A stretch of DNA of 64,000 bases from JAWKTT01 sp041398965 (GTDB lineage: Bacteria > Planctomycetota > Planctomycetia > Planctomycetales > Planctomycetaceae). The notes under the pieces are model-generated. The model ran no database searches, had not been told where the DNA came from, and was given only the letters and a program-made list of their open reading frames with translations. Position numbers and translations under genes: made by a program. The stretch spans positions 62,001 through 126,000 of the forward strand of contig JAWKTT010000015.1 in NCBI GenBank assembly GCA_041398965.1, read 5' to 3'. Positions 19,224 to 27,504 of the stretch are shown in pieces (positions within the stretch are counted from its first letter, which is position 1; each line of letters opens with the position of its first letter).

Positions 19224-19451
19224 TAGGCCGGACCGACCAACGGGAGTTCCGGCACCCGCAAGACATCCTCCGCACCGATCGGCGAACACGTCGACCGAAA
19301 CACCCCACGACACTCCAATAAACGGACGCCATACACTATAAACACGGCTCATTGTGGCGCCATCGACGGGTGTCGATTGTGCATCGTGGCCGTTTCGCAA
19401 TAAGCCATCGTCTCCAACGACATGGCGCTCCCGTTGGTCGGTCCGGCCTAC
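19223..19451. repeat. Perfect 24-bp inverted repeat around a 181-bp centre
   Basis: The 24 bases at 19223-19246 (GTAGGCCGGACC...) are the exact reverse complement of 19428-19451. The 181 bases between them hold no ORF of note. This may be a small REP-like or transposon-end structure linked to the neighbouring HUH transposase, or part of the DGR target's downstream structure. There is no gene in 19128-19491. Confidence 0.8.
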
Positions 19452-19491
19452 TTACGCTCACGCCCGTCCGTTCAGGTATACGTACCAACCC

Positions 19492-20295
19492 GAGCGGAGT
19501 GGCGTCAGCCCTCCGAGCGTGACGCACGACCAGCGTCCCTTCCCACCCTATCGACCACCATCGCAACGCAGACGTCATTCCGTTGCGTCCATATTGTCTG
19601 CGTTGTTACCCTCTGAGTCTGTTAAAACGCGGTCGGCTTACGCCGGACCGCTCGGGGGGATTTTCGATGGGTTTTGATCAGTATTGGTTACTCACTTGGA
19701 CCACGTATGGCCAGTGGTTGCCGGGAGACCCGCGAGGTTCCGTCACACGCGTGCGGACGGCCCCTGGCAAGCCGCGAATCGAACATGACCAGTTTCAGAC
19801 CCCGTACGATGGACCGATGCCGGAACTCCAGCGTGCTGCGCGAAACGCGATGAAGTCCGACCCAGTCTGGCTCACCCGGCCGCAGGCCGAACTGCTCCTC
19901 GAACAATTTCAAGAAACGGCTGCTTACCGTCGGTGGGGACTGGCCGCGGTGGCGATCATGGCGAATCACGTGCATTTGGTCGTGGGAGCCCCCGCCGGTG
20001 TGACTTGGGATTCGCTACTCCGAGACTTCAAGAGCTACGGCAGCCGTAAGCTGAACGCCCAGCCCGAGCCAGCGAACAAGCCGCATACCTGGTGGACGCA
20101 ATCGGGGTCGCGTCGGAGACTTCCGGATGAACAGGGGGTGCGTCACGCGATCGAGTATGTCAGGCAGCAGTCCCATCCGCTGGTAATACACATACTCGAG
20201 CGGTTGGACGTCAGCCCACCGAGCGAGTGAGCTGTCATTGTTAGTCTCGGAGATCAACAGTGCTCAAATCTCGGAGGGCTGACGCCACTCCGCTC
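19492..20295 (+). mobile_element. HUH (RAYT/IS200-like) transposase unit bounded by a perfect 26-bp inverted repeat
   Basis: Bases 19492-19517 (starting GAGCGGAGTGGCGTC) are the exact reverse complement of 20270-20295. The only gene inside is the small Y1/HUH-type transposase. The right repeat ends three bases before the stop-codon end of the caspase-FGE gene at 20299. The 804-bp span is unusual because HUH elements normally have subterminal hairpins rather than long terminal inverted repeats. Confidence 0.65.
19667..20230 (+). CDS. REP-associated tyrosine transposase-like (HUH/Y1) protein, 187 aa
   Basis: The protein opens with MGFDQYWLLTWTTYGQWLPGD, common to the planctomycete branch of Y1_Tnp/RAYT proteins. 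It holds the HUH metal site NHVHLVV (about residues 100-106). Candidate catalytic tyrosines lie in FKSYGSRKLN and AIEYVRQQ. Such enzymes nick single-stranded DNA at hairpins and mobilise REP or IS200-like sequences. ATG 19667 has a run of seven bases, GGGGGGA, at 19654-19660 as ribosome site. Length is normal for the family. It is flanked by 26-bp inverted repeats and lies between two caspase-FGE genes. Confidence 0.85.
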   Translation: MGFDQYWLLTWTTYGQWLPGDPRGSVTRVRTAPGKPRIEHDQFQTPYDGPMPELQRAARNAMKSDPVWLTRPQAELLLEQFQETAAYRRWGLAAVAIMANHVHLVVGAPAGVTWDSLLRDFKSYGSRKLNAQPEPANKPHTWWTQSGSRRRLPDEQGVRHAIEYVRQQSHPLVIHILERLDVSPPSE

Positions 20296-20298
20296 CGG

Positions 20299-22098
20299 TT
20301 ACTGGCCAGACGGACTCAGGACCAAGCGGAAGCCCAGGAAGAAGCTCCGGAGGGACGGGTCGCTCCCGTAACGGAGCGCCGACCGGCAACTCCCGGCGGA
20401 GTTGACCCAGCTCCCGCCCCGGGAGACCCGGTCCGAGCCCCCAGACGGCCCCTTTGGATCGCTTCCCGGCGACGAGGCGTAGTACTCGCTCTCATACCAA
20501 TCGCTGCACCATTCCAACACATTCCCGTGCAGATCAAACAGGCCGAAATCGTTCTCGCGGAACTTGCCGACCGGTGATGTGAAGACATAACCGTCACGAG
20601 CACTGATCGTCGGCCAACTCGAGAACTTCGCCTTCGCTGTTCCATCCGCCACGTTCCCCACCCGTGCCAGACCTTCTGGATCGTTGCCGTGTTGGTAGGC
20701 GGTGGTTGTCCCCGCCCGGCAGGCGTATTCCCATTCCGCCTCGGTTGGCAAACGATACGTTTTCCCCTCCTGGCGACTGAGCCATTTGCAGAACGCGACG
20801 GCATCGTTCCAACTGACGTTGACCACGGGGTGCTCATCCGTCTGCGGGAACCCCGGATTTCGCCAGGTGTACTCCGGCTTTCGTGAATATTCCCCTTCGT
20901 CATTGATGCCGTAGCCCCCCTTGCCACCCTGTTCGGCTTCGGTCTTGTAGTTCTGGTCCCGGACGAACTCGGCAAACTGCCCCTTGGTGACTTCGTGAAC
21001 GCCCATGAAGAAGGGCTGGGTGATGCGAACCGTGTGCGGACCGTTCGCCCCTTCATCGTCATCGCGATCCTTCTCGTCGACTGGTGACCCCATCTGGAAC
21101 TCCCCCGCCGGGATCAGTTTGAGTTTCATGCCGAGCGTATTGGTGAGCAGGGTTTTGTCCGCCAGTGACCGCAGTTCCCAGATACCGTCGAAGTAGCCCT
21201 TCTGGCGGGGTGTCTGGGGAGCAGCCAGCTTAAGGCGGGCGTAGGTCTGCGTTTGTGACTTGGTGTAGGCGATCACTTCATCGAGCGTCACCTTGTCATC
21301 CTTGTCGCCATCCGCCTTCCCCTTCCAGCCTTCCAGCACATGGTAGAAGAAGACGCCATGCTTCAGCGGATCGTGCTGCAACGCCTGTTGACCTTCGGCA
21401 CAACTAAACAGGGCGACAACCCCTTCCGGCAACGGGGCCATCTGCGGCAGGGTGACACTCGCCAGTCCGGGACCATCGCTGGCATCACGAAACAGTTTCG
21501 AGGCTGGGTCGTTGCGACATGCATCGATCAACAACAGCTTCTGCCTCGGCTTGCAACCGGTGTCGGTGTCGGCATCGTACTTGAGTTGATCATACAGCCA
21601 CGTCAGCGAGATGAGCGACGACTTGTCGTCCAGCTTCGCATCAAGCGGACAGAAGTAAGGCTCCCCATCCCCTTTAAACTGAACCCCATGTCCGGCCAGC
21701 GCAATGATGAGCGAATCGCCCCGTTCAAGGCCGGGGAGCAGCAGGGCCAGTTCCTTCCGAATCTTCGCCCCCTCGGGAAGATACCGTCCGGCCACGTTTC
21801 CCTTCGGCAACGCCGCCAGATCATCGACCATCAGGACGACGTTCTCTTTCTTGAAGCCACTCTCGATGAGCACATCGCGAAACTCGATCGCATCATTGCG
21901 TGGATACTCACCCAGCGGCTTCAACTGCTTCTCATCGTACCCACCGATGCCGACGATGAAGGCGTACTGCTCGGCCCGCGTGGACCGTTCTCCAATCACG
22001 AGGCTCAACATCAGCAGCAAGACGAACGAGAGTCGCCCCGTACGCGATTTGACGGGGAATCGATTGGAAACCGATGCGACACGATGGCAATTCATCAT
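20299..22098 (-). CDS. Secreted caspase-like protease fused to FGE domain with hypervariable C-terminus, 599 aa
   Basis: The N-terminus is a signal anchor or signal peptide (RLSFVLLLMLSLVIGE, residues about 23-38). The caspase domain (EQYAFIVGIGGY, ALAGHGVQFKG, LLIDACRNDP) is a more distant paralogue of the others. The FGE domain is of the standard type (GMKLKLIPAGEFQMGSPVDE, EVTKGQFAEFV, LPTEAEWEYACRAGT, FDLHGNVLEWCSDWY). Although the FGE body differs strongly from the 12431 and 17415 proteins, its last 46 codons match them nearly base for base at framework positions. GAGGG lies just before ATG 22098; a second ATG follows at once. Confidence 0.88.
   Translation of the reverse strand: MMNCHRVASVSNRFPVKSRTGRLSFVLLLMLSLVIGERSTRAEQYAFIVGIGGYDEKQLKPLGEYPRNDAIEFRDVLIESGFKKENVVLMVDDLAALPKGNVAGRYLPEGAKIRKELALLLPGLERGDSLIIALAGHGVQFKGDGEPYFCPLDAKLDDKSSLISLTWLYDQLKYDADTDTGCKPRQKLLLIDACRNDPASKLFRDASDGPGLASVTLPQMAPLPEGVVALFSCAEGQQALQHDPLKHGVFFYHVLEGWKGKADGDKDDKVTLDEVIAYTKSQTQTYARLKLAAPQTPRQKGYFDGIWELRSLADKTLLTNTLGMKLKLIPAGEFQMGSPVDEKDRDDDEGANGPHTVRITQPFFMGVHEVTKGQFAEFVRDQNYKTEAEQGGKGGYGINDEGEYSRKPEYTWRNPGFPQTDEHPVVNVSWNDAVAFCKWLSRQEGKTYRLPTEAEWEYACRAGTTTAYQHGNDPEGLARVGNVADGTAKAKFSSWPTISARDGYVFTSPVGKFRENDFGLFDLHGNVLEWCSDWYESEYYASSPGSDPKGPSGGSDRVSRGGSWVNSAGSCRSALRYGSDPSLRSFFLGFRLVLSPSGQ
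20302..20439 (-). other. DGR-type variable region (VR), copy 3
   Basis: Encodes RGGSWVNSAGSCRSALRYGS... FLGFRLVLSPSGQ. It shares the framework codons of the VRs at 12434 and 18987 even though the FGE domain upstream has diverged far at the protein level. That contrast suggests the segment was copied in from a common template rather than inherited with the rest of the gene. Confidence 0.75.
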
Positions 22099-22256
22099 TC
22101 AGCCCTCAAGGTGGTGTGCTGGATTACTACGATGTGACGGCGAAGCCATCGACATGCCGGGGCCGAGCAGATAGACGTAGCGTCGCCGACACGGCGTAGA
22201 GATTCAAGTCTCAATGCGTAAAGAACACAGGCATGCGGAAGTCTCATTGTGTGACG

Positions 22257-22580
22257 TTAGCGGCAGGTTCTTGCCGTGGTCGAGAAACACCGAGGCTGTC
22301 CGGTCGACTGAGTCGGATAGACTCTTACCACGCGCACACACACCTCACGAGCTTGGGGATAGCAGGTTGTCGAGGGCTGGGAGTGAGTCTCAGCTACGTT
22401 AGGTCGCTGCGGTTGCGGAGAGGTTTCCACGGCGGCACCCGGTGCAGGGACTTCGGCCATACGTGCCACAGTCAATCGCGACCAGCCAGCGACAACATCG
22501 TCACCAAACTGGCGAAACGCCACGATCGCCCCGAGTATCAACACGATCCCGACATCTGTGCGTTGAAACAGCCATTTCAT
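22257..22580 (-). CDS. Small membrane protein of unknown function, 107 aa
   Basis: ATG 22580 has GGGGAG seven bases upstream. The protein starts MKWLFQRTDVGIVLILGAIV, one probable transmembrane segment, followed by a Pro-rich tail (VPAPGAAVETSPQPQRPN) with several cysteines. I recognise no family. It lies between the last caspase-FGE gene and the small secreted protein, on the minus strand. Confidence 0.5.
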   Translation of the reverse strand: MKWLFQRTDVGIVLILGAIVAFRQFGDDVVAGWSRLTVARMAEVPAPGAAVETSPQPQRPNVAETHSQPSTTCYPQAREVCVRVVRVYPTQSTGQPRCFSTTARTCR

Positions 22581-22792
22581 ATTGGTCTCCCCTGTTGAAG
22601 GACATGGAGTACTGAGCTGCCAGAGGAGACGTAGTCGTTGTGAACATCTTCCCGAAAACGTCGGCGATTTGAGGAAGTTCCTTCGGGATCGAAATTTCTT
22701 CAGAATTTCGGGAAGGTTTCGTGCAAAGCGTCGTTCCCTTGGGGGACGTGTCGAACATCTCGACACGAGACACCCTTCACTCGGAGAGAATC

Positions 22793-23068
22793 ATGACCCG
22801 TATCCTCAACATCACATCTACCCGAAACTTGTTCGTCGCCGCCCTCGTCACGGGGACGATGGCCTTTGCCAGCGGGACCGCTTCGGCCAGCGGCTGCCAC
22901 GCACCACGTTGCTACTGGAAGACGGTGACCGTGTACGTTTCGGTTGAGAAGCCGTGTGTGCATTACATCACCAAGTACACGTCGTGCGGCCGTCCGTATC
23001 AGGTGCAGGTGGTCACCTACAAGACGGTGCAAGTCCCAGTGCAGAAGCAGGTCAAGGTGTGTTACTAA
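22793..23068 (+). CDS. Small secreted Cys/Val-rich protein, 91 aa
   Basis: ATG 22793 follows GGAGAGAATC. A signal peptide (MTRILNITSTRNLFVAALVTGTMAFASGTASA) leads to a mature part of about 60 residues with five or six cysteines and Val/Gln/Lys-rich strands (TVTVYVSVEKPC, VQVVTYKTVQVPVQKQVKV). Such short repeats of valine and charged residues occur in planctomycete cell-envelope proteins; no function is known. It precedes the ECF sigma gene by 65 bases on the same strand. Confidence 0.65.
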   Translation: MTRILNITSTRNLFVAALVTGTMAFASGTASASGCHAPRCYWKTVTVYVSVEKPCVHYITKYTSCGRPYQVQVVTYKTVQVPVQKQVKVCY

Positions 23069-23133
23069 TCGCAGTTCCCCGCGACCTCGTCAGCGAACTT
23101 GAGCAGAGCATCGGTCGCGATTAGACTGATGAC

Positions 23134-23673
23134 ATGGGGGACGAGGACTCACACGATACGCTGCACGAACTGGCGAAACGCTTTCAGTCGGGTGACGAGA
23201 ACGCGTTTCGCCAGCTGCATGCGCTGTTGCACCGAGATGTCCGCAACTTTCTGGTCACCCGCACGCCCAAGGGCACGTCCGTCGATGACTTGTTGCAAGA
23301 GGTTTGGGTGAGAGTGTGGTCCCGAAGGGCGACGTATCGGAACGACAACATTCGCGCTTGGGTCTTTGAGATCGCCCGCAACCTATTGATCGACCTGTAT
23401 CGCCGCAAGGGGCGAGCACCAGTGAACGAAACCTTGGGGGAACGAGATTTCGCCGAGGTGGTGCGGGAGAACAGCGATGACCGCAAGGTTGCCTTACTGG
23501 ATTGTATTGAGTCTGTCGGTGGGGACTTTGTGGCGGTCTGGCGGATGCGCATAGATGGGCTGACGACTGAAGAGATTGCCACGGCCATGAAGATCAACGT
23601 AGCAACTGTTTACACCCGAGCCAAACGTGGTGAAGACCAACTTCGCGAGTGTATCGAACGCAAAATACTATGA
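23134..23673 (+). CDS. ECF-family RNA polymerase sigma factor, 179 aa
   Basis: Sigma region 2 is clear (FRQLHALLHRDVRNFLVTR, DDLLQEVWVRVWSRR, RAWVFEIARNLLIDLYRR), as is region 4 with a helix-turn-helix (LTTEEIATAMKINVATVYTRAKRG). Size is normal for an ECF sigma factor. It directs polymerase to specific promoters and is normally held by a membrane-bound partner. Its stop overlaps the start of the next gene (ATGA at 23670-23673), showing translational coupling to that membrane protein. It may control the caspase-FGE cluster beside it; no promoter motif was confirmed. Confidence 0.92.
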   Translation: MGDEDSHDTLHELAKRFQSGDENAFRQLHALLHRDVRNFLVTRTPKGTSVDDLLQEVWVRVWSRRATYRNDNIRAWVFEIARNLLIDLYRRKGRAPVNETLGERDFAEVVRENSDDRKVALLDCIESVGGDFVAVWRMRIDGLTTEEIATAMKINVATVYTRAKRGEDQLRECIERKIL

Positions 23674-24563
23674 ACCTGATCACTTACAATATCCCCGCCG
23701 ACCATGCCGATTGGCCCCACTGGCTCGAACGCCAATTGGTCGGTTCGCAATTGGGGGAGCTGATTGTGGAGCTAGAGACGCTCCGAGGGGAGAACAACAA
23801 TAGCGATCAGACGCTGGATGACCTGTGCGGTAGCCAACTGGACCAGATCATGACTCTGGGACTCTCCGTACTCTCTGAAACGCAGATTCGCAGCTTGCTC
23901 AAGCAGCCAGCGTTGCTCCTGTCTTTACAAGAGATGGTCTTCGTCAACGGTGGTCACTACTGGAGCCAGGTCGAGCGAGCGGGCAACGTGCAGGATGAGA
24001 CCACAGCGAGTTGGAATCGAGTTGCAACAACTTGTGAACTCGACACTCCATCAAACGTGGCTCCAACGTCCACAAGAACATTCCAGCCATCGATCCACCT
24101 CGGGCGTCGACAGTGGCTAACTAGGATGGGAACAGTTGCTGCCCTCGTGGTCGTCGGACTAGGTTTCTGGTTCTCCAGACCGAGCGGTCCGACATGGGGG
24201 TTTGATCGCGGTGACCTCCTGACCGCCGATGTTTCGGCTGCCGACTACCTCAATAGTCTAGCCGACGCCTCCGACGACTGGTTCCAAAAAAGACCTCAAC
24301 AGGCTCAAGCGGTGTCGCAGCGGATTTCGGAATTTGAACATGGCTGCGAGACACTCATCGCCGCCCCCCATACTCAACTGAATGACGTCGATCGACAATG
24401 GCTCATCGAAAAGTGCCAGCTCTGGAAGTCCAAACTAACCGCCCATCGCACAGACCTCGAATCAAAAAGAACGACGCCAGACCAGGCCCGCGACGCCGTC
24501 GATGAAACCGTCCGTTCCCTTCAACTCGCTCTACGCCAACGCGCCGCCGAGATCGTTGGCTAG
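23670..24563 (+). CDS. Membrane protein coupled to the ECF sigma factor (anti-sigma candidate), 297 aa
   Basis: Starts within the stop codon of the sigma gene (ATGA overlap), replacing the longer frame from 23649. One transmembrane segment lies near residues 150-170 (MGTVAALVVVGLGFWFS). The N-terminal cytoplasmic part (about 150 aa) is helical (LGELIVELETLRGE, LDQIMTLGLSVLSETQIRSLL) and the outer part is a helical domain. There is no recognisable ZAS zinc motif. The gene order and single-pass topology are those of an anti-sigma factor, which is inference. Confidence 0.7.
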   Translation: MNLITYNIPADHADWPHWLERQLVGSQLGELIVELETLRGENNNSDQTLDDLCGSQLDQIMTLGLSVLSETQIRSLLKQPALLLSLQEMVFVNGGHYWSQVERAGNVQDETTASWNRVATTCELDTPSNVAPTSTRTFQPSIHLGRRQWLTRMGTVAALVVVGLGFWFSRPSGPTWGFDRGDLLTADVSAADYLNSLADASDDWFQKRPQQAQAVSQRISEFEHGCETLIAAPHTQLNDVDRQWLIEKCQLWKSKLTAHRTDLESKRTTPDQARDAVDETVRSLQLALRQRAAEIVG

Positions 24564-24796
24564 CGACGAATTAAGACTAGCACCGAGCGAACCGCAGGCT
24601 CTCGCGACTACGTTTCGTCCGCGATGTGAAGGGGTATGTTCATCACGGTTGGACCAATTCCACAAACCGAATGGCCGATTAAGTCGCAAGTCGGTGCTCA
24701 CTGTCGGTGCGACGCTAAACCAATGCTGCGGCCTTTCGGAACCAATCGCTATGGTTGAGTGATTGACGCGACGGCTGGAGTCCAAAGGACAAACGA

Positions 24797-25534
24797 ATGA
24801 ACGTCGCGACATACAACATGCGTAAAGGGGGATCGACCCGATCTCACTGGCAGCGGATGATTGAAGATCACCACGTCGATCTCCTATTCGTTCAAGAATC
24901 GTACCCCCATGAAGAACATCTCCCGCCGTTACTGTTTCCGGCGCTTCGCGATCGTTCGGTCTGGGCCAATGCCTCCCAGAATAAATGGGGTAGTGGTCTC
25001 TTTTCCGCGAGCGGGACTCTCACACCGCTCCCGCTCCCCAACTACCAAGGATGGGTCGCCGGTGCGGTGATTCGTGAGCCAAAATGGTTGTCCGATGGTG
25101 AGTCCATTCTGGCTTTCAGTATTCACGCCCCGGCTGGCGCAGGGAGCTATCCGGGCCAGGTAAGTCGAATACTCGATGAGATTCGCTCTGTAGCGGATGG
25201 GAAAAACATCATCATTGCCGGTGACTTCAACCTGACAATCAGTGATTCGGCTATATCCAAACGTCCGATTCAGAAGAACAACCGCGAGATTCAACGACGA
25301 CTTGCCGAGGAGTTCGGGCTCATCAACTGTTGGACGGAGGCGAACCCAAATCAGGAACTGGCTCAGACGCTTCGTTGGACGAAGGATTCTTCGATTCCCT
25401 ATCACTGCGATGGGATTTTTGTTCCTCGCAGTTGGGGACCACGACTTCAATCGTGCGTTGTCCTCAGCGGAGACCACTGGGACGGACTGAGCGATCATAA
25501 TCCGGTAATCGCGTGTTTCGGTGACAATAGTTAA
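24797..25534 (+). CDS. Endonuclease/exonuclease/phosphatase (EEP) family protein, 245 aa
   Basis: The EEP motifs are in order: ATYNMRKG near the start, LLFVQES (metal-binding Glu near residue 34), IIIAGDFNLT (Asp/Asn near 140), and a C-terminal GLSDHNPV with the catalytic SDH. The family includes DNases, AP endonucleases and phosphatases; substrate cannot be told. No signal peptide is seen, so it acts in the cytoplasm. It is followed at 64 bases by a nuclease-like gene on the same strand. Confidence 0.85.
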   Translation: MNVATYNMRKGGSTRSHWQRMIEDHHVDLLFVQESYPHEEHLPPLLFPALRDRSVWANASQNKWGSGLFSASGTLTPLPLPNYQGWVAGAVIREPKWLSDGESILAFSIHAPAGAGSYPGQVSRILDEIRSVADGKNIIIAGDFNLTISDSAISKRPIQKNNREIQRRLAEEFGLINCWTEANPNQELAQTLRWTKDSSIPYHCDGIFVPRSWGPRLQSCVVLSGDHWDGLSDHNPVIACFGDNS

Positions 25535-25598
25535 ACGCACGCCAGACATGTATGATAATGGCACCGACACTTAAGTCAGCACCACGAGGGACATTGTC

Positions 25599-26660
25599 TT
25601 GGCAATCTACGAAATCTCTCCCGACAAATTCCGTAAGATCGACGAAACGTCGTTCGGTAGTGTCGGTCTGCGTGAACGAGAGGACTTGCAGCGGCTGCTC
25701 CGGACTCAGATCGAGATTGTTTCGCCCGAGACGCTCGTGATTTCGGAAGAGTTCAGCCGGTGGGAGGACAGCAATCGGCGAATCGATCTGCTCGGCATCG
25801 ACAAGGAGGCCAATCTCGTCGTCATCGAATTGAAGCGGACAGAGGACGGTGGTCACATGGAGCTGCAGTCCATTCGGTACGCTGCCATGATCTCGGCCAT
25901 GACCTTTGAGCGGGCGGTGGAGGTCTACACGGACTTCCTGAAACGAACCTCCCGCAATGATGACGCCCGAACATCCCTGTTGGAATTTCTGGAATGGGAC
26001 GAGCCCGATGAAGATCGTTTTGCCCAAGATGTGCGGATCGTACTTGTGTCCGCGGAATTCTCGAAAGAATTGACAACCTCTGTCATCTGGCTTAACGAAC
26101 GTGGACTGAACGTCCAATGCATCCGCATCAAGCCGTACACTGACAATGGCCGGATTCTCGCTGACATCCAACAGATCATCCCCCTTCCAGAAGCAGAGGA
26201 CTATCGGGTTCGACTCAAAGAGAAGCAACAGCGAGAACGGGCCGCTCGCAAGTTCAATCCCGACTTCACGAAGTACGACGTGACCGTCAATGGTCAGACA
26301 CACGAACGACTTCCGAAGCGAGCGGCGATCTACACAATCGTTCGATCGCTGATTGAGAAGGGCCATGCCCCCGATCGCGTTGCCGCTGCCGTCCCTTGGC
26401 GACCAAAGTCGGTCTTCCGCGTTGCCGAAGGGGAGCTGAATTCCGCGGACTTCATACGTCAACTGACAGCGGAAGCAGCCAACGGCGGCCGAACATTCGA
26501 GGACCACCGGTTCTATTGTGACGACAACGACCTGTTCCACCACGGCGGAAAGACGTATGCATTTACCAACCAATGGGGGAGTCGTTGCATCGAAGCGATT
26601 GATCAACTGATCGAGACCTTCCCCGATGTGCCGATTTCTTACCATGCCTCGGGCGAATGA
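25599..26660 (+). CDS. PD-(D/E)xK nuclease-like protein (NucS/DUF91-like N-terminus), 353 aa
   Basis: TTG 25599 is preceded by CGAGGG. The N-terminal third has a nuclease core: EEFSRWEDSNRRIDLLGID, then LVVIELKRTEDGGHMELQSI, giving D...E-x-K as in NucS/DUF91 proteins, followed by a helix QSIRYAAMISAM. The remaining part (about 230-353) has a helical region (RAAIYTIVRSLIEKG) and a C-terminal HGGKTYAFTNQWG block. NucS enzymes cut mismatched or branched DNA. A defence role together with the EEP gene is possible but only inference. Confidence 0.7.
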   Translation: MAIYEISPDKFRKIDETSFGSVGLREREDLQRLLRTQIEIVSPETLVISEEFSRWEDSNRRIDLLGIDKEANLVVIELKRTEDGGHMELQSIRYAAMISAMTFERAVEVYTDFLKRTSRNDDARTSLLEFLEWDEPDEDRFAQDVRIVLVSAEFSKELTTSVIWLNERGLNVQCIRIKPYTDNGRILADIQQIIPLPEAEDYRVRLKEKQQRERAARKFNPDFTKYDVTVNGQTHERLPKRAAIYTIVRSLIEKGHAPDRVAAAVPWRPKSVFRVAEGELNSADFIRQLTAEAANGGRTFEDHRFYCDDNDLFHHGGKTYAFTNQWGSRCIEAIDQLIETFPDVPISYHASGE

Positions 26661-26777
26661 GTTCTACTATGCAACAGGCCGTAGGGTCAAAACGCTCCGC
26701 CGCACGCAAAGCTCGTTGGCAGTTTGTTGTTCGCTTCTGAAATCGATCGTATTTTCGGTCGATGTGCGGCCATAGTC

Positions 26778-26846
26778 GACCTGTGCAGATTGCGGAAGCG
26801 GCGTACCGCCATGGTCAGTGCGCACCTTCAGCAATCTGCACAGGTC
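26778..26846. repeat. 16-bp inverted repeat
   Basis: GACCTGTGCAGATTGC (26778-26793) pairs exactly with 26831-26846, with partial pairing continuing inwards. It lies in the 844-base region without an intact gene between 26661 and 27504, beside the transposase relic. It may be an old element end. Confidence 0.6.
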
Positions 26847-26869
26847 CTGTTATGTCCGCATTCAGCCGT

Positions 26870-27095
26870 TCACGCGGCGCGTCGGTGATAGTACTTCAGC
26901 TGACCACCGAGTCGTTCACCGCATGTGATCTGGCCGGTGATTGGACCATATTCAGGATCAGGTTCAATCAGCTCATGCCCAGTCGCTAGTGATTCCGCTC
27001 CGCGTGATAGCGCTGAACGTATTCACGGACTGCGTGCTCCAGTGACTGCCGCCCGAAGAAGATTATCCGATCCAGACATTCGGACTTCCGGCGGT
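26870..27095 (-). pseudogene. Integrase-core (rve) transposase C-terminal relic
   Basis: On the minus strand: SECLDRIIFFGRQSLEHAV, YVQRYHAERNH, then after a stop and frameshift LIEPDPEYGPITGQITCGER and LGGQLKYYHRRAA. This is the C-terminal signature of the planctomycete IS3/IS481-like integrase-core proteins. Only the end of the gene survives. Confidence 0.65.
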
Positions 27096-27504
27096 GAAAC
27101 CAGCCTTCGCTTACGGCAGTGAGAGGGTGTTGCGATGGTTTTGGTGGAGCCGTGACTGAGCTTGCGGAGTTGGTCGGGCGGGGCGGGATAGTGATTTTGC
27201 ATTGGAATCGGCTCCGCTTCTCTTGTTCGGTTGTGGCTTACTCGCGGTGGAGCGTTTTCCGTTGTGGTGATTCGCATCGCGGAGGAAGTGGCTATCGCCT
27301 CTGGCTTCCAAGATGTGACAGCGATGCATCAGCCGGGTCCCTGATGAATCTAAATCTGCGTGGAATTCGTTTGCGAGCAAATTTCATCACCATCTCGCCT
27401 GAAAGATTTTCGTGAAAAGCCGAGAATTCGCCGTGACACACAGCCTCTTTTGCCGCCTAATGTGTGTAGACATCGTTCTATCACCCTGAACCTTGAGGCT
27501 GACC

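Noticed and set aside
21340..22137. 265-codon plus-strand frame
   Set aside because: Antisense to the caspase domain of the 20299-22098 gene.
10501..24563. DGR reverse transcriptase or template repeat in the window
   Set aside because: No ORF with reverse-transcriptase motifs and no adenine-rich copy of the 138-bp segment was noticed; the only enzyme of mobile type is the HUH transposase.
25464..26645. 393-codon open frame on the minus strand
   Set aside because: It is the shadow of the nuclease-like gene on the plus strand, which has clear motifs and a ribosome site.
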